Positions 62,440-64,000 of a stretch of 64,000 nt of DNA are shown piece by piece; positions within the stretch are counted from its first letter, which is position 1, and every line of letters starts with the position of its first letter. The position numbers and the translations under genes are program-made. Source of the DNA: 55-13 sp037190145 (lineage in GTDB: Bacteria; Armatimonadota; Fimbriimonadia; Fimbriimonadales; Fimbriimonadaceae); the NCBI GenBank assembly GCA_037190145.1, contig JBBCJU010000010.1:248001-312000 (forward strand). The letters run 5' to 3'. A model generated the notes under the pieces. The model did no database searches. It was not told where the DNA came from and saw only the letters and a program-made list of their open reading frames with translations.

Positions 62440-63380
62440 GCCTAATTGAAAAGCCAAGAGCGGAAAGTGTTTCGAGCGCGGCTGAACCCGTGATTCGCCG
62501 AACACCTGACGATCTTGAAAAGTATCAACAAGCCACAAAGCGAGCTGAAACTTCTGAGCGCATTGTTAAGTTTTTTACTTGGTGTGCACTGCTTATTGGG
62601 GCAGTTGCCTTCGTCATGCCGCTGTACATCATGATTGTGATGGCGCTGAAAACCCCCAACGAGATTGCCACGACCTCAGCTTGGGCTTGGCCAAAAGATT
62701 TGACTTGGGAAAACTTCTCCACGGTCCTCAGCAATCCTAACGTCAGCTTCAAGCTGTTCTTTAAGAACACACTGGTCATCGCGATACTTTCGACTACCGG
62801 TGTCATCGTGTCCTCTTCTCTGGTGGCCTATGCTTTTGCGCGTTTGAGGTTTAGGGGGCGAGATCGCTTATTCCTTTTACTTCTAAGCACGATGATGCTT
62901 CCTGCGGTGGTTACCATGATTCCCACCTATGTCTTGTACAAGTATCTCAATTGGATCGATACTTTCTATCCCCTCTGGGTACCGGCTTGGTTTGGCGGTG
63001 GAGCTTTCAACATCTTCTTATTGCGCCAATTCTTTATGGGCATTCCGCGTGAACTGGATGAAGCGGCCCTATTGGATGGAGCTTCGCATTCTACTATCTT
63101 CTGGCGAATCATCCTGCCCTTGTCAAAACCTGCCCTTGCTACGGTTGGCATCTTTGCTTTTATCTATAATTGGAAAGACTTCATGGGGCCGTTGCTTTAT
63201 CTGAATTCCCCAGAAAAACAAACCTTGGAGTTGGGTCTCCAAACATATCGCTCCCTCCAAAATGAGCAGTGGCACCTGCTAATGGCCGGCTCAGTGTTGG
63301 TCATGATTCCATTGATTGTTCTATTCTTGATTGGTCAGAAGGCCTTCGTGAAGGGAATCGTCATGACTGGCGGAAAGTAG
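62436..63380 (+). CDS. Sugar ABC transporter permease, MalG-like
   Basis: This 314-residue permease has six transmembrane segments after a long cytoplasmic N-terminal stretch (about 45 residues, with the charged EKYQQATKRAETSERIVK). The ATPase-contacting EAA motif is ELDEAALLDGASHSTIFWRI (about 206-225). It pairs with the MalF-like half encoded upstream. Substrate is a sugar or polyol by family, not more specific. Confidence 0.94.
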   Translation: MSLIEKPRAESVSSAAEPVIRRTPDDLEKYQQATKRAETSERIVKFFTWCALLIGAVAFVMPLYIMIVMALKTPNEIATTSAWAWPKDLTWENFSTVLSNPNVSFKLFFKNTLVIAILSTTGVIVSSSLVAYAFARLRFRGRDRLFLLLLSTMMLPAVVTMIPTYVLYKYLNWIDTFYPLWVPAWFGGGAFNIFLLRQFFMGIPRELDEAALLDGASHSTIFWRIILPLSKPALATVGIFAFIYNWKDFMGPLLYLNSPEKQTLELGLQTYRSLQNEQWHLLMAGSVLVMIPLIVLFLIGQKAFVKGIVMTGGK

Positions 63381-63393
63381 ACTGTTTGGTGAT

Positions 63394-63900
63394 TTGGTTC
63401 GTACTATCTACTCTATCGGCTATGGCAACCGAGGATTTGAAGGCTTCCTTGAGCTTGTGCGTCGGCATGAGTTCACTCATTTAGTGGATGTACGATCTGT
63501 TCCCCAATCCTCATATTGGGAGGATTTTCGCCGAGAACGACTCGCCTATTTGCTGTCGCAAACAGAGGTGCGCTACATATACATGGGTGATACTTTGGGT
63601 GGAGTGGAAAACAGCCCCGTTCTGTGTAAAGATCCTGGATCAGTTGATATTGAACCTTTGAGGATTGAGCCAAAGCTTCAGCTGGGTATTGAAAAACTCA
63701 TTCAAGCTGCTCAAGACCCAAGCAAGAAAATCGTCCTTATGTGTGGGTGCTTACGCCCTCATCGCTGCCACCGATCAAGACTTCTCGGCCCTGCACTCGC
63801 AGAATGGCATGTGGACTATCAGCATGTTGACGACCAAGGCAATCTGGTCTCTCAACAACGGGTTGAATTGCAAGCCCAGCCGCAAGCAACTCTGTTCTAA
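63394..63900 (+). CDS. DUF488 family protein
   Basis: This 168-residue protein starts at TTG 63394 (VRTIYSIGYGNRGFEGF). Family marks: LVDVRSVPQSSYWEDFRRERL and the Cys/His cluster MCGCLRPHRCHRSRL. DUF488 proteins are small, soluble and of unknown function, sometimes linked to restriction or DNA-processing loci. It lies 13 bases from the permease gene and overlaps the convergent gene on the right edge by four bases. Confidence 0.85.
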   Translation: MVRTIYSIGYGNRGFEGFLELVRRHEFTHLVDVRSVPQSSYWEDFRRERLAYLLSQTEVRYIYMGDTLGGVENSPVLCKDPGSVDIEPLRIEPKLQLGIEKLIQAAQDPSKKIVLMCGCLRPHRCHRSRLLGPALAEWHVDYQHVDDQGNLVSQQRVELQAQPQATLF

Positions 63901-64000
63901 GCTCTTTGGCGAAGCTCTTCCTCAACAGCGTGAGACTGAGTAGTGGTCATGAGACGCTTTTCTTCTAGAGCCACCACGGCCAGCCTTGCCTCTTTCCACC
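63897..64000 (-). CDS. C-terminal end of a convergent gene (cut by window edge)
   Basis: An open minus-strand frame enters from the right edge and ends at TAG 63897. The 33 visible codons (WKEARLAVVALEEKRLMTTT...) read as a charged helical C-terminus. The stop overlaps that of the DUF488 gene. The product cannot be identified from this fragment. Confidence 0.4.
   Translation of the reverse strand, partial: WKEARLAVVALEEKRLMTTTQSHAVEEELRQRA

Noticed and set aside
1..64000. CRISPR arrays, tRNA and rRNA genes
   Set aside because: No regularly spaced repeats, cloverleaf folds or rRNA segments could be recognised in the intergenic regions.

Overview
This 64 kb window is a bacterial chromosome segment with about 50% GC, densely packed on both strands. 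Two secreted prepilin-type proteins carry the 'FTLIELLVVIAIIAIL' helix, and the one at 8947 continues into 'AILFPVFAQAK', which is typical of Armatimonadota. A PEP-CTERM protein, a cytochrome/DUF1549/DUF1553 protein and several carbohydrate-active enzymes fit the same source, probably a Fimbriimonas-like lineage. This placement is inferred from protein style; no rRNA or other marker gene for direct typing is present.

Layout. 1-5.2 kb: an AraC regulator with two downstream acyl-ester hydrolases (the last, an acetyl-xylan-esterase-like gene, runs off the left edge), a divergent PhyH-type oxygenase, a pirin and a small beta-rich protein. 5.2-8.8 kb: a four-gene troABCD/mntABCD-type metal ABC transporter operon whose last permease carries a winged-helix tail, with a palindrome-rich control region. 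8.9-15.1 kb: a pilin-like protein, a GH44 glycanase, an orphan Pvc16-like protein, an M48 protease, an unknown protein and a one-repeat SLH protein. 15.2-25.3 kb: acyl-CoA synthetase, MrfA-like helicase, TatC, a Pro/Gly-rich secreted protein, UvrD/PcrA helicase, a lipoprotein and an HD phosphohydrolase. 25.3-32.5 kb: PEP-CTERM protein, the DUF1549/DUF1553 cytochrome protein, two tandem glycosyltransferases and a fused NanE-ROK kinase.

33-38.5 kb is the main accessory region: an RHS polymorphic-toxin locus on the minus strand. It holds a 5'-truncated RHS core with a DUF4329/JAMM-like tip and an NTF2-fold immunity gene, a displaced second RHS 3' cassette whose nuclease-like tip is broken by two +1 frameshifts, a candidate immunity gene, and a further toxin-tail fossil directly abutting another candidate immunity gene.

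38.6-64 kb: a LolA-like secreted protein, glyS without glyQ, an acyl-CoA dehydrogenase-like protein, endonuclease IV, a phosphomannomutase, a second pilin-like protein, flavohemoglobin (hmp) with a Crp/Fnr regulator and matching operator-like palindromes, a DnaJ-WD40 fusion, an SGNH hydrolase, a compact run of membrane protein, alpha-2-macroglobulin and VanW followed by coaD and a coiled-coil protein, a sugar ABC operon whose binding protein is fused to the MalF-like permease, a DUF488 protein and the end of a convergent gene. No rRNA, tRNA, CRISPR array, insertion sequence or prophage was recognised.
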